Of a stretch of 64,000 nucleotides of DNA, positions 43,489 to 51,351 are shown one piece after another (position 1 is the first letter of the stretch; the number at the start of each line of letters is the position of its first letter). The translations under genes were made by a program, and so were the position numbers. The notes under the pieces were generated by a model. The model was not told where the DNA came from and made no database searches. It saw only the letters and a list, made by a program, of their open reading frames with translations. This DNA comes from Bythopirellula goksoeyrii. GTDB lineage: Bacteria; Planctomycetota; Planctomycetia; Pirellulales; Lacipirellulaceae. Where the stretch lies: the NCBI RefSeq assembly GCF_008065115.1, contig NZ_CP042913.1, positions 3,507,658 to 3,571,657 on the forward strand, read 5' to 3'.

Positions 43489-44091
43489 ATGTTTACTGAA
43501 ACGCTCTTAACCTGGACCGCTAGAATCATCAGCGGCGTGAGCGTGCGCTGGGTGGACTCGCAGCCCGATACTTGCCAGCGAGTCTATTTCGCCAATCACA
43601 CGAGTCATCTTGATGTGGTCTTAGTATGGTCCGCATTGCCGGCGGACGTGCGACATTTGACCCGACCAATCGCAGCCAAGGACTATTGGGAAGGTGGCTC
43701 AATTCGTCGCCATCTGGCCAAAGTGTTTAATGCGATGTTGATCGACCGCAAGGAAATCAAAGTTCATCAGAGCCCTGTCGACATGATGCTGCGCGAAATC
43801 GGTAAGACGCATTCGCTCATTCTGTTCCCTGAAGGGGGCAGAAGTCCAGGCGAAGAAGTGGGGGAGTTCAAGAGTGGACTCTATTATCTAGGAAAGAAAC
43901 GCCCTGATCTGGAACTGATCCCCGTGTACATCAACAATATGAATCGAATCCTGCCACGGGGAGAATTCCTCCCCGTACCACTGTTGTCGTCTCTGACATT
44001 TGGCCCACCCATTTGGCTTGAGGCGGGTGAACCGAAGATCGATTTTCTGGCCCGCGCACGAGATGCCGTACTCAGTCTGAAGGAAAACTAA
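43489..44091 (+). CDS. 1-acylglycerol-3-phosphate acyltransferase-like protein (PlsC family)
   Basis: A 200-residue acyltransferase. Motif I is NHTSHLD near residue 36 (catalytic HX4D), motif III is LFPEGGRSPGEE near residue 115. It is shorter than housekeeping PlsC (about 240) and lacks a long N-terminal membrane anchor. Its stop is two bases before the CdsA-like start, so the two form a translationally coupled lipid pair. It may acylate a lysolipid or a polysaccharide anchor; housekeeping phospholipid synthesis is also possible. Confidence 0.85.
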   Translation: MFTETLLTWTARIISGVSVRWVDSQPDTCQRVYFANHTSHLDVVLVWSALPADVRHLTRPIAAKDYWEGGSIRRHLAKVFNAMLIDRKEIKVHQSPVDMMLREIGKTHSLILFPEGGRSPGEEVGEFKSGLYYLGKKRPDLELIPVYINNMNRILPRGEFLPVPLLSSLTFGPPIWLEAGEPKIDFLARARDAVLSLKEN

Positions 44092-44093
44092 GC

Positions 44094-45044
44094 ATGAGAG
44101 ACTGGGCATTATTGGGCACGGTGTTGGCCCTTTTGTCACTGGCAACACTTGGCGGTCAATGGCTGAAACGACAAACAAGCATGGGACTCGACGGAAAGGC
44201 CGTTGATGCGTTTAATAGTCGCATTCAGGCTTGGTGGTTTTTTTCAATCGTGCTGGGAATCTCCTTTTTCCATCCCATCCTCACCGTCGTTCTATTTGGC
44301 ATGCTAGCCTTTTGGGCATTGCGTGAATACATCACACTGACCCCCACCACGATGGGCGACCATCGAGCACTCTTTTGGGTATTCTTTTTGTTTACCCCTG
44401 CTCAGTTCGTTCTCGTAGGATTCAACATGTATTCGCTCTATAGCGTGCTGATCCCTGTGTATGCTTTTCTATTCATTGCAGCTCGGGCTGCCATCTCGGG
44501 TGACTACCATCGCTTTTTGGAACGCATCGCCAAGATTCAGTTCGGCCTGTTCGTTTGTGTCTACTGTTTGAGCTTTGTACCGGCTTTGTTGTTTCTTGAG
44601 TGTCAGAGTACCGAGGGAGATGAATCGGCAAGTGCTCGGCTCCTGTTCTTCTTCATCACGATGGTGCTCTTTTCTGAGTTGGCACAGTTCCTTTGCAGCC
44701 GGCTCTTTGGTAAGCATCTGATCACTGAAACCATCGATGAATCTCGCACCTGGGAAGGGGTCGTCGGGGGAGCAGCTGCAACGGCCTTGCTGGGGTCGCT
44801 GTTGTTCTGGGCCACACCTTTCAAATACCTCTGGCAAGTGGCCACCATGTCGATATTGATCTCAATGATGTCCTCGGCTGGTGCATTGACCATGGCAGCT
44901 ATCCGGAAAGATCGAGGGGAAGTACGCTCAGGTACGCTTATCGAGGGTCATGGCGGCGTGTTGAGCCGAATTGATGCCATTTGTTTTGCGGCACCGGTGT
45001 TCTACCATCTCACGCTCGTGTTCTTTGGTAGGGCAGCCGGCTGA
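44094..45044 (+). CDS. Phosphatidate cytidylyltransferase-like protein (CdsA family)
   Basis: A 316-residue polytopic membrane enzyme. It has about 8 hydrophobic segments and ends with GGVLSRIDAICFAAPVFYHL, the CdsA signature (S-x-x-x-R-x-D). ESRTWEGVVGGAAATALLGS is also typical (SPKKTWEG). It makes CDP-diacylglycerol from phosphatidic acid and CTP. AAGGA inside the previous gene precedes the ATG by eight bases. Coupling to the PlsC-like gene supports a joint role in lipid anchors or phospholipid supply. Confidence 0.9.
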   Translation: MRDWALLGTVLALLSLATLGGQWLKRQTSMGLDGKAVDAFNSRIQAWWFFSIVLGISFFHPILTVVLFGMLAFWALREYITLTPTTMGDHRALFWVFFLFTPAQFVLVGFNMYSLYSVLIPVYAFLFIAARAAISGDYHRFLERIAKIQFGLFVCVYCLSFVPALLFLECQSTEGDESASARLLFFFITMVLFSELAQFLCSRLFGKHLITETIDESRTWEGVVGGAAATALLGSLLFWATPFKYLWQVATMSILISMMSSAGALTMAAIRKDRGEVRSGTLIEGHGGVLSRIDAICFAAPVFYHLTLVFFGRAAG

Positions 45045-45066
45045 GGTTATCCGTTCGACCGCTCAA

Positions 45067-46314
45067 TCAAGGAGCCACCGTCAGCCCTTTGGGCTCTCGA
45101 AACAAACAGCAGACAATACCTGAAATGGCCAGCACGGCGGCTAGCAGCGCAAACGTGGTTTCAATTCCTAGGTGAGTAACGCCAAATTCTGCCGAGCGTG
45201 GGCCGATCGTGGCCACAACCCAGGCCCCGCCCATCATTAAGCTGGAGGCGAAATTTGCCCGGTGTGGCAAGAGATGCTGAGCCAAAGCGACAGTGACGGG
45301 AATCATGGAAGCAAAGCCCACACCTGCCATCACGGCCAATACGTAACTCGCCTGAATACTTAGGTGAGGGAATAGTGCCAACACAGGGCAAAAGCACAAG
45401 GGAACCCATACGAGCGGCCATTTTTCACGGCCCGGTGCCACGAAAGTGCCTCCCATGAGGCCACCTATCGCCATACCGAGAATCATACAGGCGTTGAGAT
45501 TCCCCACGATCGGTGCCGCCTGCTTTGCCACTGCTTCTGCACTCATAGAGGCATGTTCGAGAGAAATCACTTGCTCTGTCCAACGTACGAACAAGTATAC
45601 GAGCGAGGTATTTATGCAATACCGCATAGCAGAGGCAGCGTACAACACGATGATGTTCGCCCAATTGCCGCGCAAAAGGCTCAAATCGGCAGTATGCCAC
45701 TGGTGCTGCTTGATGGGAGGGAGTACCAAAAGCTTGCGATGCAAGAAGAAAGCAAGTATTAAGATTGGAGCAACCATCAACGGCAAGTTTCCGAATCCAC
45801 CGGTGGTAGATAACCATCGTGGCCAAAGAATAGCTCCGAATACTCCTCCGATCATCCCTGCCACGAAGAAGATGCCCGTAGCTGAATTGCGGCGATGATA
45901 GTGAAGTTGGGCAACAGTAGTAGCTGCGATAGGATGGAATATACCCACACCGATCATTCCCAGGACATAGATTGTCGATAGGGCGATTGCATTCGTAGTG
46001 AGGCCTAGCATTGCAAAACCAATTCCTGCTACGGTAATTCCCACGACGGTTAAGACTCTCGTTCTCAGCCGGTCGCTTATCAGTGCACAGAGGGGTTGAG
46101 CAAGACCTGAAGTAAATGAGCCCAAACCCAAAAGCCAGGCGGCTTGTGAGTGGCTCAAACCGCTTCGAACTTCAATCAGACCTAGGCTCGATGGAAGCAA
46201 TGTTGCCAGAGCATCGACCACAAAATGGGATGCTAACAGCAGGAGAAACACAACGCCCAACCGTTCGAGCAAGCTGGGGCGGTAGTCGACTTCAAGTACT
46301 GCTCCTTGACTCAT
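45067..46314 (-). CDS. MFS transporter
   Basis: A 415-residue permease with 12 predicted membrane segments. The first part (LASHFVVDALATLLPSSLGL, then LSHSQAAWLLGLGSFTSGLA) matches the fosmidomycin-resistance-like group of the major facilitator superfamily. ISDRLRTRVLTVVGI after helix 2 is the MFS loop motif. The substrate is unknown. TGGA lies seven bases before the ATG. It converges with the CdsA-like gene, 22 bases between stops. Confidence 0.88.
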   Translation of the reverse strand: MSQGAVLEVDYRPSLLERLGVVFLLLLASHFVVDALATLLPSSLGLIEVRSGLSHSQAAWLLGLGSFTSGLAQPLCALISDRLRTRVLTVVGITVAGIGFAMLGLTTNAIALSTIYVLGMIGVGIFHPIAATTVAQLHYHRRNSATGIFFVAGMIGGVFGAILWPRWLSTTGGFGNLPLMVAPILILAFFLHRKLLVLPPIKQHQWHTADLSLLRGNWANIIVLYAASAMRYCINTSLVYLFVRWTEQVISLEHASMSAEAVAKQAAPIVGNLNACMILGMAIGGLMGGTFVAPGREKWPLVWVPLCFCPVLALFPHLSIQASYVLAVMAGVGFASMIPVTVALAQHLLPHRANFASSLMMGGAWVVATIGPRSAEFGVTHLGIETTFALLAAVLAISGIVCCLFREPKGLTVAP

Positions 46315-46484
46315 GTTAATTCCATATCCTTCGTAGAATCGCCGCTTGGCGGCACACGGACCTATCCAAAAAAATGAGGCAGGTACTGATCAACAGTATC
46401 GCGGTTCAAACTTGGCGGGCAGTGCTCACCTTATGCCACGAACAGACCAAAAAACTCCATTAAGGGTTCACTAGGATGCTACCG

Positions 46485-47498
46485 TCACCATGGTTTTCCC
46501 ATGGTTTTCGTCTGTACGCGACACAGGTACATGTCGGCAGTTAGATATAGCACCGATCCATCGTCGCCCCAGCAGCAATTCGCGGTTGCTTCACCCGTGT
46601 CGATTCTACCCAGCAGTTTTCCTTCAGGCGAAATAACGTGAACACCTCCGGGGCCGGTCGCGAATAAATTGCCTTGGGCGTCGATGGTCATTCCATCTGG
46701 CGAGCCTTTCCGCTTTCCATATTCACTACTGGCATCATAGAAGATTCGGCTATTGGTCAAAGTGCTGTCATCTTTCAAGTCGAAGGCCCGAATAATCGGA
46801 GCTTTCGAATCACTCTGAGCGACGTAGAGAGTCTTTTCGTCGGGAGAGAGGACAATGCCATTAGGTCGCGTCATTTCGTCGGTGAGAAGCGAAACTTTGC
46901 CGGTCTTTGCAATGCGAAAAACCCCACAGCCGCCGTAGCCATGTTTGTCGTCAGGTTCTCGATTCGGCAGGCCATAGGGAGGGTCGGTGAAATAGACATC
47001 TCCATTGGAGTGGCAAACAACATCATTGGGACTATTGAACCACTTTCCTTCCCAGTTGTCTGCGAGAGTTCGTTTCCCTTCACCCCAAACCATTACCGAG
47101 ACGCGGCGATCACCGTGCTCACAGAACACTAGCTGACCATCGGGGTTGAGGGTGAGCCCATTACTGCCGGGCTCACTGCTGTAACTGCCCACTCCAGTGT
47201 AGCCTGAAGGCTTCATGTAGGTGGAGATTCCTTTACCTGGTTGCCACTTGAAGATCGTGTTCTGGGGGACATCTGAGAAAAGCAAGAACCCGCCATCGCG
47301 GGGAATCCAGACAGGACCTTCCGACCAATCAAAGCCTGAGGCCAACACCTCGATGCGAGAGTCAGAGGCGATAAGCTCGTCCAATAGAGGATCTACTCTG
47401 ACAATCTCACCGATCGTGGGGAAGTTGGCAGATTCTTGGGCTGCAAGGTGTTGAGTCAGAATGACGGCCGAAAAGAAGTAGAAGGGTGCGATACGCAT
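46485..47498 (-). CDS. Secreted SMP-30/gluconolactonase-like protein
   Basis: A 337-residue six-bladed beta-propeller of the SMP-30/Gnl/LRE-like group with signal peptide MRIAPFYFFSAVILTQHLAA. Metal-site stretches: EGPVWIPRDGGFLLFSDVPQ, NGLTLNPDGQLVFCEHGDRR, WFNSPNDVVCHSNGDVYFTD and NGIVLSPDEKTLYV, ending SPDGMTIDAQGNLFATGPGG. It probably hydrolyses a sugar lactone in the periplasm. A promoter at 47647-47677 lies about 150 bases upstream, with two hairpins in between. Confidence 0.9.
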   Translation of the reverse strand: MRIAPFYFFSAVILTQHLAAQESANFPTIGEIVRVDPLLDELIASDSRIEVLASGFDWSEGPVWIPRDGGFLLFSDVPQNTIFKWQPGKGISTYMKPSGYTGVGSYSSEPGSNGLTLNPDGQLVFCEHGDRRVSVMVWGEGKRTLADNWEGKWFNSPNDVVCHSNGDVYFTDPPYGLPNREPDDKHGYGGCGVFRIAKTGKVSLLTDEMTRPNGIVLSPDEKTLYVAQSDSKAPIIRAFDLKDDSTLTNSRIFYDASSEYGKRKGSPDGMTIDAQGNLFATGPGGVHVISPEGKLLGRIDTGEATANCCWGDDGSVLYLTADMYLCRVQTKTMGKPW

Positions 47499-47518
47499 TG
47501 ATTATTTCCTATATACGC

Positions 47519-47570
47519 GAGACGGGGCGTCCTCGCCCCCGGTATTTCGGGCCCGGGGACGGGCCGGCTC
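47519..47570. repeat. GC-rich imperfect palindrome upstream of the SMP-30 gene
   Basis: GAGACGGGGCGTCCTCG (from 47519) and CGGGGACGGGCCGGCTC (to 47570) are imperfect inverted arms. It lies in the probable leader of the SMP-30 gene, so it may be a leader hairpin or a REP-like repeat. A second stem (about 47595-47619) lies just above. Confidence 0.45.
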
Positions 47571-47646
47571 ATGATATTGGTTAACGTGCTCTATTGAGAA
47601 ACTTTTTCAAGTTTTCTCAGTAGCTGGAGTACATTCAGTGAAGCAC

Positions 47647-47677
47647 ATTATACGAATCGTATAATGATTCGCCACAA
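47647..47677 (-). promoter_or_regulatory. Probable promoter of the SMP-30 gene, with palindrome
   Basis: On the minus strand TTGTGG (47677-47672) and TATAAT (47652-47647) are 19 bases apart. The -10 box lies at one end of the palindrome ATTATACGAATCGTATAAT (47647-47665, nine-base arms), which may be an operator. The same -35/spacer/-10 arrangement recurs at 48667-48697. Confidence 0.5.
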
Positions 47678-47715
47678 CTTATTTTGGACTTGTAGTGGAG
47701 AATCTTAGAGGCAGG

Positions 47716-48618
47716 CTACTCAAACTTCAGGCATTTAATATGTGCCCTGGCCGCATCGGCCAATACGTCGCGGAACATCCGGTTCGGATCGCCAAATACG
47801 GCATTGCCGATCCCCCGATCAACCGAGCGAGTCGCGAGCAAAGTTTGCATCGGCGTCGGGGGGAAATAGAGTTCCATGTAGGTAAGCCGCATCCCTTCTC
47901 CCTTCACACGAAGCAGTCGCTCAAAATACTGTTTGGCGAGATTGTCGTCACGAGCCAGCACTGCACCTTTGATGGCTACGCGCAATTTATGCCACTTTGC
48001 AGGAGGTATTTCTCTTTTCCAAGCCATGACCTGAGCGTGCATCGCGTCGAGTTGACTTGCTGCAGCGCAGGCAATGTTTTCCTTAATCATTGGCAGCATG
48101 CAGCGAGTGAAACAACGTAGTTCTGCGGAACTGCAAATTCTCTGCTGCATAACCTGCTCAAGAAATCGTTTTGATTTGGTGAGAATATTTTTCTGGCGAT
48201 CAAGATTGTCTCCGCTCAGATCAATCTCCATGAAGTTATTCTCGACTTTCACTAGTTTATCGTGATAGTCTCGCACTTGAATAAGTCGCTGGTCATCGAT
48301 TTCACCAGTCCCTTCTGGCCCGAGTAATAGATAAATTGCCACGGGGATATGCGCAAAAGTCTTGAACGCGTTGTAATCCGAAAGAATCACTTGAGCGGCA
48401 GTCTCGGTATCGTCGTTGATCAAGACGATTTGCCCGTCTCGGAGGAGGATGATGGGGCCGCCCGATTCAAGGTCCAGTTTGTTGGCAACTGTGTGGGCAG
48501 CGATGAATGCACCGTCGAGTTCGGCAAGTGGAGTACTCTTCTCCTGGCCGTACTCTGTGGAATATATTGGGAGTGCGAACAATACGACTACTATGCCTGA
48601 AAAGAAAGTTTGTCTCAT
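47716..48618 (-). CDS. Secreted protein, unknown
   Basis: A 300-residue protein with a signal peptide (MRQTFFSGIVVVLFALPIYS). I chose the ATG at 48618, with GGTGAG six bases upstream; an ATG two codons earlier is possible. The mature chain is charged and mostly helical, with RICSSAELRCFTRCML holding three cysteines in the middle. No known domain. A promoter-like sequence at 48667-48697 precedes it. Confidence 0.6.
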   Translation of the reverse strand: MRQTFFSGIVVVLFALPIYSTEYGQEKSTPLAELDGAFIAAHTVANKLDLESGGPIILLRDGQIVLINDDTETAAQVILSDYNAFKTFAHIPVAIYLLLGPEGTGEIDDQRLIQVRDYHDKLVKVENNFMEIDLSGDNLDRQKNILTKSKRFLEQVMQQRICSSAELRCFTRCMLPMIKENIACAAASQLDAMHAQVMAWKREIPPAKWHKLRVAIKGAVLARDDNLAKQYFERLLRVKGEGMRLTYMELYFPPTPMQTLLATRSVDRGIGNAVFGDPNRMFRDVLADAARAHIKCLKFE

Positions 48619-48666
48619 CTTCATCTCACCGGTAAGATTGTGTGCATGGAGTATTGTTACGAGACC

Positions 48667-48697
48667 ATAATACGACTGCTGAAGCAAGTCGCCACAC
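48667..48697 (-). promoter_or_regulatory. Probable promoter of the 47716-48618 gene
   Basis: GTGTGG (48697-48692) and TATTAT (48672-48667) are 19 bases apart on the minus strand, like the promoter at 47647-47677; GTGGCGA after the -35 box and TCGTAT before the -10 box are also shared. It lies 49 bases before the chosen start. Confidence 0.5.
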
Positions 48698-48737
48698 TTA
48701 ACTTTGACAAACATCTCATAGCAGTAAGGAACGAGAT

Positions 48738-49352
48738 ATGAACACGCAAAAACAAGCGACCCCCGACCATCCCATTCACGAATTGCTCACAAAACGCTGG
48801 AGTCCATATGCATTTGCTGAGCGCCCAGTTACCAATGAAGACTTGCGTTCGCTATTCGAAGCGGCGCGCTGGGCCCCTTCGTCCTACAATGAGCAGCCTT
48901 GGAGCTACATCGTGGCGAAAAAGGAAGACAAAGAAGCTTTCCAACAAATGCTCTCATGTCTAGTCGAAGGGAACCAGGAATGGGCCCAAGCTGCACCCGC
49001 ACTCGCCTTGGGCTGCACGAGTCTGAAGTTCTCTCGCAATGACAAGCCTAACGCCGCAGCCCTCCACGATCTTGGTCTCGCAAGTGCCAACCTTACTTTC
49101 GAGGCAACAGCACGGGACATGTTCGTTCATCAGATGATCGGCATTCTGCCAGACAAGGCCAGAGAATTGTACGACATCCCGGAAGATGTGCAGCCTCTGA
49201 CAGGGCTAGCCATCGGCTATGCAGCTGAACCGGACAATCTCAGTGAGAAGTACAAAGAGCGTGACACAACGGCAAGAGAGCGCAAGCCATTGTCTGAGTT
49301 TATCTTTAGTGATTCGTGGGGAACTGCATCAGAGTTAGCAAAGAACAGGTGA
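48738..49352 (+). CDS. Nitroreductase family protein
   Basis: A 204-residue FMN-dependent oxidoreductase. The N-terminal TKRWSPYAFAERPV and AARWAPSSYNEQPWSYIVA are the FMN-binding stretches of the family, and the C-terminal PLTGLAIGY is also typical. It probably reduces quinones or nitro compounds using NAD(P)H. It is divergent from the secreted-protein gene and convergent with dnaA. Confidence 0.9.
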   Translation: MNTQKQATPDHPIHELLTKRWSPYAFAERPVTNEDLRSLFEAARWAPSSYNEQPWSYIVAKKEDKEAFQQMLSCLVEGNQEWAQAAPALALGCTSLKFSRNDKPNAAALHDLGLASANLTFEATARDMFVHQMIGILPDKARELYDIPEDVQPLTGLAIGYAAEPDNLSEKYKERDTTARERKPLSEFIFSDSWGTASELAKNR

Positions 49353-49373
49353 CCATAATCCGTCTCGGACAAC

Positions 49374-50852
49374 CTATGCGATCCTCAATGCCGCCCGCAC
49401 TTGCTGAATTGCTTCTTCGACTTTACAGGATCGATCGGCTACTGAAATGCTGGTGCCTTGACTGACCATCTTGTCGATGCGGCGCTGCGCGGAGATCACC
49501 GTACTATGGCTGCGGCGTCCGAAGTATTCGCTGATCTCACCCAAGGCGGAGCGAGTGAGGCTACATGCCAGCCACATGGCCAACATTCTTGGCTCAGCCA
49601 CGGTACGCGATTTGCTTTTCGATTTGAGACTGCTTGGTTCGACTTGGAACACCTTGCAAACGGCTTGCTGGATGTCCGCGAGTCTTACCGAGGGGGTAAT
49701 CTGTTGCATGTATTCGGCAAGAACGGTACGAGCAAGGTCCGCCGTCAGTGGCTTGCCCCAAGCCTCGCTGGTGACAATCAGGCGATTGATCGCACCACGC
49801 AGTTGACGGGCGCTGCCAGCGATCTGATTTGCGATGAGTGAAGCGACTTCGCCGTCGATTGACATGCCAATTACCGGGTGCATCTGAGCGAGAAACTGTC
49901 TGACGAGTTCCAGCCGCGTGGCGTAGTCGGGTAGTTCGATTGGAATGGCCAACCCTCCCGAAATCTTGGTCACCAGTTCAGGACTCACCTTTTGCAGCTC
50001 CGCAGGCGTGCCTGCACAGGACAGCACGACTTGTTTGCCGCGTTCTTGTAACGAGTCGATTGTGATTAGCAGTTCTTCGAGAGTAGCGCGCTTGCCGACA
50101 AGGAATTGGATATCGTCGATCAGCAGGACGTCGACAGAACGGTACTTATGGCGGAAACTCGGAGAAGTGCGACCATTGAGTGCTTCGAGAAACTCGCTCG
50201 TGAACTGCTCGGCAGTAAGTCGAATCGCCCGAATTCGGGGGGTGGTGCTCCGCACTTCTTGCACAATCGCATGCTGGAGGTGAGTCTTGCCAACACCTGC
50301 AGGGCCATAAAGCAACAGAGGCCCATAGTGTCCCAAGCGGCCGGCAACGGTTTTCGCCGTGCGGAGGGCCAGTTCATTGCAGGGACCCGTGACAAACCCC
50401 GAGAAGGTTGATTTTGAGGGTTTCGAGTAAGTTGGTTTACGACGATTTTGTGAACCACTTATCGTCGCAACTGAGGGGATGCAATTCGGATTGGCCGCAA
50501 CTGGTGACTGGGAAAGATCTGCTCGGTCACTGTTTGTCTTTAGACCTTCCTCGAACAATTGTTGTTGCATGTGAATCGGCTGATCGCATGTCGACTCTAC
50601 TGGTGGCGCAGGTCGCACAAAGTATTCGACGGCGAATTCTTTGCCTGCGATCAAGGAGCCTCCCTCCACTAGATGCGAATGCAGTCGGCGGCGCAAAAAC
50701 TGCACTTCGAACGCAGTTGGACAACCAACTTGAAGTGTATCGGCAGCAAACTCGAACGTCGTCTGGGTGCCTATCCAGAGATCGTATCGTTCTTTGCCTA
50801 GTCGATTCACCAAATCGGTGCGCAACGCGGACAGCCTGTCCGAATCTTCCAT
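49374..50852 (-). CDS. dnaA: Chromosomal replication initiator DnaA
   Basis: A 492-residue replication initiator. Domain I is at the N-terminus (LRTDLVNRLGKERYDLWIGT), followed by a variable linker, the AAA+ domain with Walker A GPAGVGKTHLQHA near residue 187 and Walker B VLLIDDIQFL, and the DNA-binding domain with EISEYFGRRSHSTVISAQRR. The last differs from the common GRDHTTV: RSHSTV replaces Asp and Thr, so DNA-box preference might be altered. AGGAAG six bases before the ATG at 50852 supports this start over 50882. No dnaN or recF is nearby. Confidence 0.93.
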   Translation of the reverse strand: MEDSDRLSALRTDLVNRLGKERYDLWIGTQTTFEFAADTLQVGCPTAFEVQFLRRRLHSHLVEGGSLIAGKEFAVEYFVRPAPPVESTCDQPIHMQQQLFEEGLKTNSDRADLSQSPVAANPNCIPSVATISGSQNRRKPTYSKPSKSTFSGFVTGPCNELALRTAKTVAGRLGHYGPLLLYGPAGVGKTHLQHAIVQEVRSTTPRIRAIRLTAEQFTSEFLEALNGRTSPSFRHKYRSVDVLLIDDIQFLVGKRATLEELLITIDSLQERGKQVVLSCAGTPAELQKVSPELVTKISGGLAIPIELPDYATRLELVRQFLAQMHPVIGMSIDGEVASLIANQIAGSARQLRGAINRLIVTSEAWGKPLTADLARTVLAEYMQQITPSVRLADIQQAVCKVFQVEPSSLKSKSKSRTVAEPRMLAMWLACSLTRSALGEISEYFGRRSHSTVISAQRRIDKMVSQGTSISVADRSCKVEEAIQQVRAALRIA

Positions 50853-51351
50853 GATCACTTCCTGTTTGGCTCTATTGCCCAATGAGAACCACGAACACGA
50901 CGAATATCTTCGCTAACTCAACCTCGAAGAGATTCCTACTATTACCGGAGGTGAGTGCGACGGCATGTTTCCTCCCACGCGAAGGGGTGATTTTATGGGT
51001 GCTAGCACTCGGCGAGAAGGACTTGACATTGATTTCAAAGTTGTCCAACTGAGGATTGTTAAGGAACTGCGAGAATTTGCTTGGTTTGGACACTTTGTCG
51101 TGTCAAAAAAAATTTGGGAAGAACCTCGTCCCGTGTGGATAATCTGTTCGCCGCAAATGAGTTTTGCGTGGACGACCAAAAGTGCCTTAGAGAAACACAA
51201 AGAATCGGCAGAATCCACGTCACTTACGGCAAACACCTTTGTCGAAATAGATACCCACTAAATAATGGGTCGCAAGAACATTTGTTCACGCTAGTTGGCA
51301 ATCATGTGGATCAAGGCCACCGGCAGATACAAAGATTTGAAGCACGAACGA
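50853..51351. other. Intergenic region upstream of dnaA with DnaA-box-like sites
   Basis: No convincing gene is present in 499 bases. TGTGGATAA (51134-51142) is a perfect DnaA box, and TGTGGATCA (51305-51313) matches at eight of nine positions. An A8 run near 51105 gives a short AT-rich stretch. It may be the dnaA control region or part of an origin; two boxes alone do not prove an origin. Confidence 0.5.

Noticed and set aside
50965-51261. 98-codon plus-strand frame upstream of dnaA
   Set aside because: Its composition is not protein-like, it has no ribosome-binding site, and it covers the DnaA-box region.
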